Below are positions 1 through 9,268 of a stretch of 64,000 bases of DNA, one piece after another. This stretch comes from Candidatus Sodalis pierantonius str. SOPE. GTDB taxonomy: Bacteria > Pseudomonadota > Gammaproteobacteria > Enterobacterales > Enterobacteriaceae. The stretch is taken from contig NZ_CP006568.1 in NCBI RefSeq assembly GCF_000517405.1, positions 1,550,001 through 1,614,000 on the forward strand, written 5' to 3'. Within the stretch, counting starts at the first letter, position 1. Each line of letters opens with the position of its first letter. The notes under the pieces are model-generated. The model saw nothing but the letters and a program-made list of their open reading frames with translations. It searched no databases and had not been told where the DNA came from. Both the position numbers and the translations under genes were made by a program.

Positions 1-543
1 ATAAGCGCGGCCTTTTTCTCCGGCAAGCTGGGCATGGCGATGCTGAGTACCGGCGCGCTGGGCTTTATGCGGGAAAATACCAAAGACTTCGAGCTGGGTG
101 TCGCCATGTTGCCGGCGAAACAGCAGCGCGCCGTGCCGATTGGCGGCGCCCGTCTGGTCAGTTTCAAGGGCATTTCCGATGGACAGAAAAAAGCGGCTTA
201 TCGATTCCTGAGCTACCTAGTCAGCCCGGAGGTGAACGGCGCCTGGAGCCGTTTCACCGGCTATTTCTCGCCCCGGAAAGCGGCCTATGACTTGCCGGTG
301 ATGAAGGCCTATCTGGCGCACGATCCGCGCGCGGCCATCGCGCTGGCGCCGCTGAAGTATGCCCATCCCTGGTATTCCACCTATGAAACGGTGGGAGTAC
401 GCAAAGCGATGGAGGATCAGCTGGCGGCGGTAGTGAACGACAAAAACGTGACGCCAGAAGCCGCCGCCAAGGCGGTGCAGGAAAAAGCCAATAGTCTGCT
501 GCAGCCTTACGTGGCCCAAACGGCGCTGGCGCCGGTGGAGTAA
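1..543 (+). CDS. Sugar ABC transporter substrate-binding protein, C-terminal part
   Basis: The frame is open from base 1, so the gene begins upstream of the window; about 180 C-terminal residues are present, ending at a TAA. The segment matches the C-terminal lobe of extracellular solute-binding proteins family 1 (UgpB/MalE type): an IGGA stretch leading into the strand before the lobe hinge, a helix around AAYRFLSYLVSPE, then TGYFSPRKAAYD, the usual TGY-x-P-x-xxxAY ligand-side motif, and an amphipathic C-terminal helix. The protein would bind a sugar or glycerol-phosphate-like solute in the periplasm for a membrane permease encoded elsewhere. The substrate cannot be told from this part. No lesion is visible. 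Confidence 0.8.
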   Translation: MSAAFFSGKLGMAMLSTGALGFMRENTKDFELGVAMLPAKQQRAVPIGGARLVSFKGISDGQKKAAYRFLSYLVSPEVNGAWSRFTGYFSPRKAAYDLPVMKAYLAHDPRAAIALAPLKYAHPWYSTYETVGVRKAMEDQLAAVVNDKNVTPEAAAKAVQEKANSLLQPYVAQTALAPVE

Positions 544-571
544 GCTGAAACTTGCCATGCCGCGCTCGCGC

Positions 572-616
572 GACCAGTCCGACCTCCCTCTACGATAAAG
601 GGGGTTCGGGCTGGTC
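572..616 (+). terminator. Rho-independent-like hairpin after the ABC binding protein
   Basis: An inverted repeat starts with GACCAGTCCGA and ends with TCGGGCTGGTC, its arms continuing into C-rich/G-rich partners with a few G-T pairs and a loop around CTACGATAA. It lies 29 bases after the stop codon and is followed by a short TTTT run, so it is a plausible terminator for the first gene. Confidence 0.6.
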
Positions 617-753
617 GACGTTTTCCCATCCCGGGGCTGGGGCAAACTCGGCATCCTCCACCGCCGCCGGGCGCGGCGCCTCTTAGTTTGTCGGCTCCGA
701 ATCCCCTCTGACGTCGTGTCAGACGCTTTTTATGCCGTCGGCATCAATATTCC

Positions 754-1656
754 CTATGCCGCGGGGATAAGGGTGCGGATGAAATCAATCAGCGCCCGGT
801 AGGCCTGCCCGGTCTGGCGTCGGCCGCACCAGGCGACGCCGATATCCATCGTCGGCACGCTGTCGCTGACGGGCCGACGGGCGATGCGCTGTCCCTCCAG
901 CGACCAGGCGCGGTAAACAATATTGGAAAGAATACTGACGCCCTCGCCCGCGGCGACCAGGCTGCGCACCGCCTCGATGGACCGGCCTTGAAAGGTGATG
1001 CGCGGCCGCAGCCCGCGCGACGACCAGTAGCGATCCAGCACCGTGATATGTTCGTCCATATCCAGCAGGATATAGTCGTGTGCCGCGACATCCGCCAGCG
1101 TTACGCGCCCGGCCAGGATGAGCGGATGTTCCGGCTGTGCCCACAGCATACGCGGCGAGCGCGTCAGCACGTCATAGGCCAGGTGTTCCGATGGGGAGAT
1201 GTTGGCGGTCAGCATCAGCGCCAAATCCAGCTGGCCCGTTTTCAGCATCGCCTCCAGCGTCTGGCGATCGTGCTCGCCGTAATGGACATCAAGCAGGGGA
1301 AAATTCTGCTGAATTTTGGCAATCAATGACGCCATTAAATAAGCGCTAACTGTCTCGGTCAGCCCGATGCGCACCGGCCCTTGCAGCGCGGGGGACGTTT
1401 GGCTTATCTCGTCCATTGCCTGGTCGAGATCGGCGAGAATGCTTTGGGCATGGTGAAGAAAACGCTGCCCCGCCGGCGTGAGCGCGATGCCGGCGGGCCC
1501 GCGCCAGAACAGTGCCGACCCCAGCATCTGTTCGAGCCGTTGCAGCGAGGCCGTCATGGAAGATTGGGATATGTGACAGAGTAACGCCGCTTTCGATACC
1601 TGACCGCAATGGGCCAGGGCGATGAAATGCTGCAATTGCCGAACGGTGGGCCTCAT
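754..1656 (-). CDS. LysR family transcriptional regulator
   Basis: 300 residues, the normal LysR length. The N-terminal winged helix-turn-helix is clear at about residues 5-65 (RQLQHFIALA, then SQSSMTASLQRLEQMLG and the LTPAGQRF wing), followed by the coiled linker and a periplasmic-binding-protein-like effector domain at about 90-295. It is divergent from the molybdopterin oxidoreductase pseudogene that starts about 100 bases away. In this family that layout normally means the regulator controls its divergent neighbour. The reading frame looks intact, so the regulator appears to have outlived its likely target. The effector is unknown. Confidence 0.88.
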   Translation of the reverse strand: MRPTVRQLQHFIALAHCGQVSKAALLCHISQSSMTASLQRLEQMLGSALFWRGPAGIALTPAGQRFLHHAQSILADLDQAMDEISQTSPALQGPVRIGLTETVSAYLMASLIAKIQQNFPLLDVHYGEHDRQTLEAMLKTGQLDLALMLTANISPSEHLAYDVLTRSPRMLWAQPEHPLILAGRVTLADVAAHDYILLDMDEHITVLDRYWSSRGLRPRITFQGRSIEAVRSLVAAGEGVSILSNIVYRAWSLEGQRIARRPVSDSVPTMDIGVAWCGRRQTGQAYRALIDFIRTLIPAA

Positions 1657-1669
1657 CGATTTTTTCGAT

Positions 1670-1699
1670 ATTCCTAATTCACTTTTTTGTATTAGAAAT
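1670..1699. promoter_or_regulatory. Candidate LysR operator between the divergent genes
   Basis: ATTCCTAAT and ATTAGAAAT form an inverted repeat with 8 of 9 paired positions around a 12-base AT-rich spacer, inside the short gap between the divergent lysR gene and the oxidoreductase. Position and symmetry suit a LysR recognition site. The assignment is an inference. Confidence 0.4.
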
Positions 1700-1760
1700 A
1701 ATGACGCGCTTTCCTTAGCTTCGCAAGAGGTCTATGGCGACATCACGGGGAAGGCGCATC

Positions 1761-4700
1761 ATGACGGGCAAGGTCGTTAAAGGGTACTGCACGCTCTGCC
1801 GATCGCGCTGCGGTACGCTTAATCATATTGAAGACGACCGCCTGATAGCCGTCAGCGCGGACACCAGCCATCCCACCGGGCAGGCGATGTGCCTGAAAGG
1901 CAAAGCGGCGCCGGAGCTGGTGGACAGCAGTGAGCGGCTGCGCTATCCCCTGCGCCGCACGCGGCCCAAAGGCGCGGCCGATCCGGGCTGGCAGCGGATA
2001 AGCTGGGATGAAGCATTAGCGGAACTGGCCGGCCAAATGGCGGCGATAAAAGCGCGCTCGGGCGCGCACGCTTTCGCCTTTGGCGTCACCACCCCCAGCG
2101 GCACCCCCCTCAGCGACAGTATCGATTGGATTGAGCGATTGATTCGCAGCTACGGCAGCCCCAACACCTGTTACGCCACGGAAATCTGCAACTGGCATAA
2201 AGACGTCGCCCATACGTTCACCTTCGGCTGCGGCATGCCGACGGCGGATTACCCCCACAGCGATCTTATCATGCTGTGGGGCCACAATCCCGCCAATACC
2301 TGGCTGGCGCAGGCCCATGCCATCGGCGAAGGTCGCCGCAACGGCGCCCGGCTGCTGGTCATCGACCCGCGGGAAACCGCCCTGGCGCAACAGGCCGACA
2401 TGTGGCTGCGCATCCGGTCCGGTACCGATGCTGCGCTGGCCATGGGGCTGGCCAATCTGTTGCTGGCGGACGGCGAATTCGACGCGCAGTTTATCCGTCG
2501 CTGGTCCAACGCCCCTGCCCTGGTCCGTGACGACAACGGCCAATTTTTACGCGCGGGCGACGTTGGCCTGCAACCGGCGGACGCCTTAACCTACTGGGAC
2601 CGTCACGCCAATGCGGTGCGCGTCTTGCCGCGGCTGGAGGCGGTAGAGGGCGAATGGGACGAGACGACGGCGGCGCTGCGTGGCCATTTTCATGTCGCCA
2701 CCGACACTGCGGCACTCACGTGCCGATCGGCGTTTACGCTCTATGCCCGGGCCTGTGCCGCCTATAAGCCAGCGCGCACCGCCGCGCTGACCTGGGTATC
2801 GACGCACGATCTGCACCGCGCGGCCGATCTGCTCGCCAGCGCCCACCGAGTCGCCTACCACGCCTGGTCCGGCGTCGCGCAGCAGACCAACGCCACCCAA
2901 ACCGACAGAGCCATCGCCTGCCTGTATGCCCTGACCGGCAGTTTCGACGCCGAAGGCGGTAATCGCATTTTCGTCAAACCGCCTTACCGGCCGGTCAACG
3001 GCCTCGATCTCATCGACCCGCGTCAGCGGGAAAAAGCGCTGGATTACGCCGAGCGCCCGCTGGGTCCGCCGGCGCAGGGCTGGATCGCCGGCCGCGATCT
3101 GTATGAAGCGATCCTGACCGGCAAACCCTATGCCATCGAAGGGATGCTGGCCTTCGGCACCAATATTCTGGTTTCTCAAAGCGACACCGCGCTGGGGGTC
3201 GAGGCCCTGAGCAAGCTGCCGTTTTATGCGCATTGCGATCTGTTCCTCAACCCCAGCGCCCACTATGCGGACATCGTGCTGCCCGTCAATACCCCCTGGG
3301 AGCGGTAGGGGCTGCGTATCGGGTTTGAAATCTCTTCCCGCGCTGAATCGCTGATACAACTGCGCCCGCAAATGGTTTCCTCGCGCGGTGAAGCCCGCTC
3401 GGATAACGACATCGTTTTTGCCCTGGCGAACCGGCTGGGGTTACAGGAGACCTTTTTTGGCGGGACGCTGGAGCAAGGCTGGAACGCGATGCTGGCGCCG
3501 ACCGGGCTCACCGTGGCCTGCCTGCGCGCACGACCGGGGGGCGTGACGGTCCCCGTCGCACCGCGTGAACGGCACTACCGCGCAATCGGTTTCGCGACCG
3601 AAACCGGCAAAGTCGAACTGTACAGCGAACGGTTGCTAAAACACGGCTATCCCCCGCTGCCGACGTTTGACGACGCGACGCTGACGCAGCTGGATACCCG
3701 CTTTCCTTATGTATTAACCAGCGCGAAAAACGGCTTTTTCTGCCACAGCCAGCATCGCAGCCTCGCCAGTCTCCGGCGCAAGGCGGCCGATCCGGTCATC
3801 GAGATCGCCGCCGCCCTGGCGCGACTGAAAGGTATCGCGGAGCAGGATTGGGTCCGCGTCACCACCCGTCTCGGCAGCGCCCGCTTCCGCGCCCGGCTGC
3901 GCGACTCGCTCCATCCCTGCGTCCTGGTGGGGGAATTCGGCTGGTGGCAGGATTGCGTCCCCTTGGGACAACCGGGCATGCCTCTACAGGGTGAGGGTAA
4001 TAGTCACTATAACGGCCTCGTCGACGGCGCCAGGCGCGACCCCATCAGCGGCACTACACCGCTGCGAGCGTTCGCCTGTGATGTGGCGCGCGAAGTCTCC
4101 CACGATCTCGCGCCCGCCCGCTGGCAGGGCTATCGGCCGTTTATCGTCCAGCAATTGCACAAAGAGCGCCAGGATGTGACCCGCGTGACGCTCAATGGGG
4201 AGGAACACGCCGCCGGCGAAGCGGCGATGTTCGCCGTCCGCGCCTATTCGCTTATCGGCCCCGCGCTCGCGCCAGACGCCGCGTGTTATCACATTGCGGT
4301 CCGCCATTTAAAGGAGACCGATGCCCAAGGCAACAGCCGGGAAGGCGCCGTTTCCGCCTTTATCAATCGCCACCTTCGCCCGGGGGATCGTCTGGAGCTG
4401 ATGGCCCCCGGCGGCCATTTCGTCATCCCCTATCGTTCGCCGCGGCCGCTGGTGTTTTACGCCGGCGGTATCGGTATTACCCCGTTTTTAAGCGCGCTGG
4501 AAACCGCGGCCGACGCCGGCTCCCGCGCCTAGATACTGCTGCTCTATGCCAATCGCGATCCCCTGTGCCACGCGTTTGACCAGCGTATCGCGGCGCTGCA
4601 GGCGCGCCTGCCCGGACTGCGCATCATCCATCTCTACAGCCATCACCGAACAGCTGCTGGCCAAGGGGGTCGCGCGTTTCGCTATCTTTCAAGAAGCTTT

Positions 4701-4989
4701 TCGCGCCCCGGCCGCCGCGGTTATCGCAAGCGATCGCCCGTTTAACGTCCATTTTCAACGCTCGGGGCAACGGCACGTCTGGACCCGCGAATCCGGCCCG
4801 CTGCTGAGCTTCGCTGAACGACTCGGCATCCCGCTACCGAGCGGTTGCCGGGTGGGCCAGTGCGAAAGCTGCGCTGTCCGTATTTTACAAGGCGAGGTGA
4901 AACACCTGCATGCCGCCGCGCCCGATGAGCCCGACACCTGCTTAACCTGTCAGGCGATCCCCATCAGCGATCTGACGCTGGATGCATGA
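1761..4989 (+). pseudogene. Molybdopterin oxidoreductase fused to a [2Fe-2S] ferredoxin reductase, broken
   Basis: One long frame encodes an N-terminal [4Fe-4S]/bis-MGD oxidoreductase (YCTLCRSRCG plus a later Cys, the C-x2-C-x3-C cluster motif of the NasA/formate-dehydrogenase family), an FAD/NAD reductase-like part (about 4130-4600) and a plant-type ferredoxin tail (C-x4-C-x2-C in GCRVGQCESC, with a distal Cys in DTCLTC). An in-frame TAG at 3306-3308 and another at 4530-4532 interrupt it. Near 4640 the frame changes to the one carrying the ferredoxin part, probably with some sequence lost. The undamaged protein would be over 1,000 residues and self-sufficient in electron transfer from NAD(P)H. 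The start is taken at 1761 (MTGKVVKGYC); an ATG at 1734 is possible. The substrate is unknown; it may be an oxyanion or an S/N-oxide. Confidence 0.75.
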
Positions 4990-5143
4990 CCCGTTAGAGG
5001 TCAACCCTACTGCACATAACAAACGCGCCTGGCGGGCCGATAACCGCCCGCGGTATAGGCGCCGCCCGACGCAATAACATGACGCTACAGTGAGGATGAG
5101 AGGAGCAAACCCATGAATGTGAGAACCGAGGTGCAAAGAGCAA

Positions 5144-5152
5144 CCCCCCCCC
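5144..5152 (+). repeat. C9 homopolymer tract at the atoE start
   Basis: Nine consecutive C residues lie 31 bases after an ATG at 5113 that has a textbook AGGAG seven bases upstream. From that ATG the frame misses the transporter frame by one base. With eight C the frame would run straight into the transporter. The tract is a slippage-prone site that decides whether the native start works. Confidence 0.8.
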
Positions 5153-5161
5153 TCCGGGCGG

Positions 5162-6403
5162 ATGGAAAACATCGCCATCGGGGTGAGTAACTGGTCGAAA
5201 AAATGGTTCCCCGAAGCCTATGTCTTCGCGGCGCTGGCGGTGGTGGTCGTCGTGCTGGCGGCAATGGCAATGGGCGTCCCCTTGGCGAGTGCCGCGCGCG
5301 GCTTCGGCGATGGCTATTGGAGTCTGATTCCGTTTACGATGCAAATGGCGCTGGTGGCCATCTCCGGCTATATCGTGGCGGTTTCGCCGCCGGCCGCCAA
5401 GCTTATTATGCGCCTCGCCGCCCTGCCCCGCGGCGCCAAGGGCGCGGTGGTGCTGATTGCCGCCGTTAGCCTCGGTTCCTCGTTGTTCAACTGGGCCATC
5501 AGCCTGGTCTTCAGCGGCCTGCTGGAAATAAGCGGCGTTATCCCCTTTACCGACACGATTGTTACCTGGCAATCGCTGCTGATGATGCTCATCCTGATCA
5601 TCATTTCGCTGTGGGTGGCCTACCTCTCGGCGCCGACCGGGGCGCGCATCCGCACCGCCGCCGATTTGGGTGTGGACTTGACCGAGCCCAGCATGGCGGT
5701 CAACAAACCGCAACGGCCGGGGGAATGGCTGGAATACTCACCGCTGGTGACCCTTCTGCTGGCGCTCTTGAGCGTGCTGTGGCTGTACACGGAATTCACC
5801 AGCAGCAACCCGATACTGGTGATTTTCAACTTAAACACCTATAACTTTCTGTTTCTGACGTTGGGGATGATACTCTGCTGGCGGCCGATCCGGTTTATCC
5901 GCGCCTTTTCCAAAGCGGTTCCTTCCGTGGCGGGCGTGCTAATACAATTTCCGTTGTACGGCGGGATCGCCTTCATTATGACCAAGACCGCCAATGCCGA
6001 CGGCGAGACCCTCTCGCACCTGCTGGCGTCGGGCTTTGTCTCGGTCGCGTCCTCCGAATCCTATGCGGCGGTGATGGGGATTTACTCCGCGGTGCTGGGG
6101 TTTTTTATTCCCTCCGGCGGCGGCAAGTGGCTTATCGAAGCGCCCTATGTCCTGCAGGCGGCAAACGAGTTGCGCGTCAATCTTGGCTGGGCAGTGCAGG
6201 TGTATAACGCCGCCGAAGCGCGGCCGAACCTCATCAACCCGTTCTGGATGTTGCCGCTTTTGGGGGTATTGGGGCTACGCGCGCGGGATATTGTCGGATT
6301 CACCTTCACCCAGCTTATTGTCCACCTTCCCCTGGTGTTATTGCTGCTGTGGCTTTTCACCGCCACCTTTCATTACGTGCCGCCTATGGTGCCAGCGAAA
6401 TAA
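5162..6403 (+). CDS. atoE: AtoE-family short-chain fatty acid transporter
   Basis: 413 residues from the in-frame ATG at 5162, with many hydrophobic helices and the AtoE signatures WFPEAYVFAALAVVVVV, GFGDGYWSLIPFTMQMALVAISGY, and a C-terminal FFIPSGGGKWLIEAPY. E. coli AtoE is about 440 residues, so roughly 15-25 N-terminal residues are missing. The native start is probably ATG 5113, which has AGGAG at 5101-5105 but is out of frame because of the C9 tract. The body of the gene is intact. The family imports acetoacetate or butyrate-type acids across the inner membrane. No ato thiolase or CoA-transferase genes lie nearby. Expression from 5162 would lack a good ribosome-binding site. Confidence 0.82.
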   Translation: MENIAIGVSNWSKKWFPEAYVFAALAVVVVVLAAMAMGVPLASAARGFGDGYWSLIPFTMQMALVAISGYIVAVSPPAAKLIMRLAALPRGAKGAVVLIAAVSLGSSLFNWAISLVFSGLLEISGVIPFTDTIVTWQSLLMMLILIIISLWVAYLSAPTGARIRTAADLGVDLTEPSMAVNKPQRPGEWLEYSPLVTLLLALLSVLWLYTEFTSSNPILVIFNLNTYNFLFLTLGMILCWRPIRFIRAFSKAVPSVAGVLIQFPLYGGIAFIMTKTANADGETLSHLLASGFVSVASSESYAAVMGIYSAVLGFFIPSGGGKWLIEAPYVLQAANELRVNLGWAVQVYNAAEARPNLINPFWMLPLLGVLGLRARDIVGFTFTQLIVHLPLVLLLLWLFTATFHYVPPMVPAK

Positions 6404-6975
6404 GCGCGCATGCGCGGCAATAACGCAACAGAAAAAGCGCCAGAGTGAAGTTCACCTCTAGCTCATAATGCGCGATAAGACGGCGGGAGACTATTTTATC
6501 CCGCCGTGTCGTAGCGGGAAGAGGTTATTTCCTGCGTTAACTGATGACAACACATCGCTATCTTCTTTAGCGACCAGCGGCAAAGCCGGAGGATTAACCG
6601 CGCTAACGGCGCATGCCTATTTTATGGCGTTGCTCGACAGCGCCGCGGCGCTATTTTTTCGGCAACGTTGCGACAGCAAAGCGCTATTTTGGCATCGACG
6701 CGCGACTCTCAGGCGTTATTACCGCATCGACGCAGGCTCACCCACGCCTATTCGTGCGCGAAGAGCGCATTCAGCAGAATTCTACTCATTGCGCGCTTGG
6801 CTAACGTTGCGGCGTCATTTTCTCACGCGATGTTGGTCACCATTGAATACGCGGCGCTCTTTTTTCGGCCGCAGAAAACTTGCCAAAAGGGGCTCGATGG
6901 GGCGCCAGTCAGCCCCCTTGCTGCCGACAACGCTGCGCCGTGACAGGTTTAGCGCGGCGACGTTTACCGCCGCCG
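6404..6975. other. Intergenic stretch with no supportable gene
   Basis: About 570 bases. A hairpin after atoE is listed separately. The remainder is open in several frames but gives low-complexity Arg/Ala-rich translations with no family features, so no gene is called. GCGCTATTTT occurs twice about 35 bases apart (near 6648 and 6680). Confidence 0.5.
6480..6507 (+). terminator. Hairpin downstream of atoE
   Basis: ACGGCGGGA and TCCCGCCGT are perfect 9-base inverted arms around a 10-base AT-rich loop, 76 bases after the atoE stop. There is no T run after it, so it could be a processed or bidirectional terminator, or just an RNA-stabilising stem. Confidence 0.5.
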
Positions 6976-7974
6976 TTATCTGCCCAGGGACGCGTTACTT
7001 ACCCAAGCGCTGTTTTGGACGCGTCCGGCGGCTAAATCCCAAGCGGCGGTGCCGACGGTTTTAAAGACGATGGGACGCGTGCTTTCCGGTGGTGTGGTTA
7101 ACCCCTGGGCCAGGGAAAAGGTGGCGCGCCAGTCGATATTGGCTTGAATTAAATCCCCCGCCTCATGCCTGGCGCCGTCGGGATCGTCCAGGTAAATATC
7201 GCTGCCGGACAGCGTCACCTCGCCTATTTCCGCCATTTCCGGTTTGAAGACGCCGACGCCGATAATCAACAGCCCCGCCCGCGCGGCCGCGTTATATACC
7301 GGCCGCTGGCTGGTGGTCAGCGTGATGACGACCGACACTTTGTCCGGTATGGCGTCGCTGACGCAGGGGTGAAGATCGCCATGCAGCGGGCGCAGTTCAT
7401 CGCAAAACGCCTGCGCACGCGCCGCGCTCGTCCCGCGCACCCAGACCCGGCACTCGGGATACAGCGCTGCGATAGCGAGTAAATGATAGCGGAATTGCGT
7501 TCCGCTACCGATGAGCAAGATTTCCCGCGGCGGCTCGGGCAGCAGCGCAATAATGCCAAGCATTGATACGGCCGCCGTCCGCCGGCCGGTCACTTCTGGA
7601 CCATCCAGCACAAAGAGCGGCACGTCATTTTGCGCATCAAACACCGCCACCTGCCCGTAAAGGGTGGATAAACCGAGCTGACGGTTATCGGGCACCACAT
7701 TCACCAATTTGTGTATCGCCAAATCCGGCGCGACGGCGGGCATACTGAACATGACCCCTTTGTTGTTCAGCGGCACCACCATGCATTCGGGGCTGAGGAT
7801 CCGTCCCGCGGTATAATCGGCTACCGCCTGACGCAAAACATCGACGAAAGGTTTAAACGGCAATAAATCGGCGGTCTGTTTTCGGTCGAATACCTGATAG
7901 GGATCTGGGGTTATATTCTTTCCTGACGGCTGTGGCGTGAATACTGCAAGGTAGCCTGCATGATAAGGCATTTC
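6976..7974 (-). CDS. Ornithine cyclodeaminase / mu-crystallin family reductase
   Basis: About 332 residues. The start is taken at 7974 (MPYHAGYLAVF) because AGGAG lies seven bases upstream; an open extension to 8100 has no such site. The body begins FDRKQTADLLPFKPFVDVLRQAV and carries VTGRRTAAVSMLGI and the NAD-binding ILLIGSGTQFRYH (G-x-G-x2 motif), then VITLTTSQRPVY. This order matches the bifunctional delta-1-pyrroline-2-carboxylate/piperideine-2-carboxylate reductases of the ornithine cyclodeaminase superfamily, which reduce cyclic imino acids made from D-amino or hydroxy amino acids. The exact substrate is an inference. The N-terminus runs about 30 residues longer than usual. The frame is intact. 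Confidence 0.78.
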   Translation of the reverse strand, partial: EMPYHAGYLAVFTPQPSGKNITPDPYQVFDRKQTADLLPFKPFVDVLRQAVADYTAGRILSPECMVVPLNNKGVMFSMPAVAPDLAIHKLVNVVPDNRQLGLSTLYGQVAVFDAQNDVPLFVLDGPEVTGRRTAAVSMLGIIALLPEPPREILLIGSGTQFRYHLLAIAALYPECRVWVRGTSAARAQAFCDELRPLHGDLHPCVSDAIPDKVSVVITLTTSQRPVYNAAARAGLLIIGVGVFKPEMAEIGEVTLSGSDIYLDDPDGARHEAGDLIQANIDWRATFSLAQGLTTPPESTRPIVFKTVGTAAWDLAAGRVQNSAWVSNASLGR

Positions 7975-8100
7975 ATTGCTCCTTTCCCGCAAAATTACCC
8001 GAAAGGCGCGCTGAAATAACTCGATGTGGGCGCTAGTGGCAGGTTGGGTAATGATGCCGGCGGATGTTTGTGAAATAGACTTTCCGTTATTTTCAGCCAT

Positions 8101-8436
8101 TGCCCTCGCCGCTATGGGCGACCAGAAAAATAACGGCGTCGCCTAGAGCTGCGTTGAAAAAAATAAAGGGTTCTGAACGACCATTAATGGCGGCAGGGGT
8201 CACCGTGGCGACTTATAAAGTATATTCGTACCGGCCAGATGGCCTTATAACTTATAAGCGGGAAAAAGCCTTTTCACCGTCTGCGTTGCCGCACCCTTAT
8301 TCGCGCTCCCCCTTGCGCGCTTTACCCCTGCGCTGACGCGCCATTATGCGCGCTTACGCCCACTCTCCCTCACCTAATGACCCATCACCCCTGCGGCGGC
8401 GCGCCGTTGGACATATCCGCCATACCGGCATGGCGC
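8101..8436. other. Intergenic stretch, nothing recognised
   Basis: About 335 bases upstream of the cyclodeaminase-family gene and downstream of the minus-strand tetR gene. It should hold the promoter of the former. I see no RNA gene, repeat or convincing reading frame. Confidence 0.4.
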
Positions 8437-9075
8437 TCACTGGCCAGCGGCCTGGCGTGGTAGGTTATCCGCCCGGTTGTTGTCCCATAAGGTCATGATT
8501 TGCGTGATGCCCCCCTCTATCGCCGCCAGAGGGATACCATCACGGGCCAGCGTCGAGATGCCCAGCAAGAAGCCATCGAACGCCACCGTCAACGCTGGAA
8601 TATCGCTGTTGCGCCGCAGCTCACCCGTTTCTACGCCCCGCGCTAGGCAGCGTTGCAAGCCGCTGCGCGTACGCTGTCGAGAGTCCGCCAGCAGCTGCAT
8701 CAGCGGCTTATTGGCCGCCGAGCAGGCCGTCATGACGCCGAGGGCCACCATACACCCTTGCGGATGCCCCGGCTCGCACTGCATGCGCGCGGATCGCAGC
8801 AGCGCAGTTTCAATGGCGACGCGCGGCGGCAGATCCGCCTGCCATAGAGAGTCGGTCACACGGCCGTGGGTGGTGAGATAGCGATCCACGGCTTCGCGAA
8901 ACAGCGCCTCTTTGGAACCAAAAGCCGCGTAAAAGCTGGGAGCGGTGATTCCCCTCCCGATGGCGGCTTTCAACTGCGCCAGCGACGTCGACTCGTAGCC
9001 ATGCTCCCAGAAAAGATGCATTGCCTGACTCACCGCCGCCTCCCGGTCAAAGGTCCTCGGCCGTCCCGTTCTCAT
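8437..9075 (-). CDS. TetR/AcrR family repressor
   Basis: 212 residues with a canonical TetR helix-turn-helix at about residues 8-55 (GRPRTFDREAAVSQAMHLFW, then YESTSLAQLKAAIGRG and APSFYAAFGSKEALF). The C-terminal ligand domain includes GHPQGCMVALGV, typical of the AcrR/NemR-like branch. The gene is intact and divergent from an MFS exporter pseudogene. Three copies of a dyad-like motif lie between them. This is the usual drug-responsive repressor/exporter arrangement. The repressor frame survives although its likely target has been deleted in part. Confidence 0.88.
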   Translation of the reverse strand: MRTGRPRTFDREAAVSQAMHLFWEHGYESTSLAQLKAAIGRGITAPSFYAAFGSKEALFREAVDRYLTTHGRVTDSLWQADLPPRVAIETALLRSARMQCEPGHPQGCMVALGVMTACSAANKPLMQLLADSRQRTRSGLQRCLARGVETGELRRNSDIPALTVAFDGFLLGISTLARDGIPLAAIEGGITQIMTLWDNNRADNLPRQAAGQ

Positions 9076-9100
9076 TATTGTGCTCCACGCTAAAGGTACT

Positions 9101-9262
9101 TATTTATACTAATCGATACATAAAAGATTGACAACCTGCGGTCGGTCAGATATTTATACCGTTCGATATATAAGTAACCTTGTCCGCCGCGCCACCTCGC
9201 TCTTCTGCTGGGGATTTTCCGGCGCGGCAGCGTATATCTTATATTTATACCAATTGATACAA
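9101..9262. promoter_or_regulatory. Three operator-like repeats between tetR and the MFS gene
   Basis: TATTTATAC followed by three or four variable bases and T(C/T)GATA(C/T)A occurs at 9101, 9151 and 9242. The middle copy is nearly palindromic (TATACCG and CGATATA, one mismatch between half-sites). The spacing is 50 and 91 bases. The first lies just upstream of the tetR start and the third ends 10 bases before the MFS start codon, so binding would block both genes. Assignment to this TetR is inferred from position. Confidence 0.65.
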
Positions 9263-9268
9263 AAGGTA

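Noticed and set aside
6468..7064. 198-codon plus-strand frame after atoE
   Set aside because: It overlaps the end of the opposite cyclodeaminase-family gene, is very Arg-rich, begins on a hairpin and has no family features.
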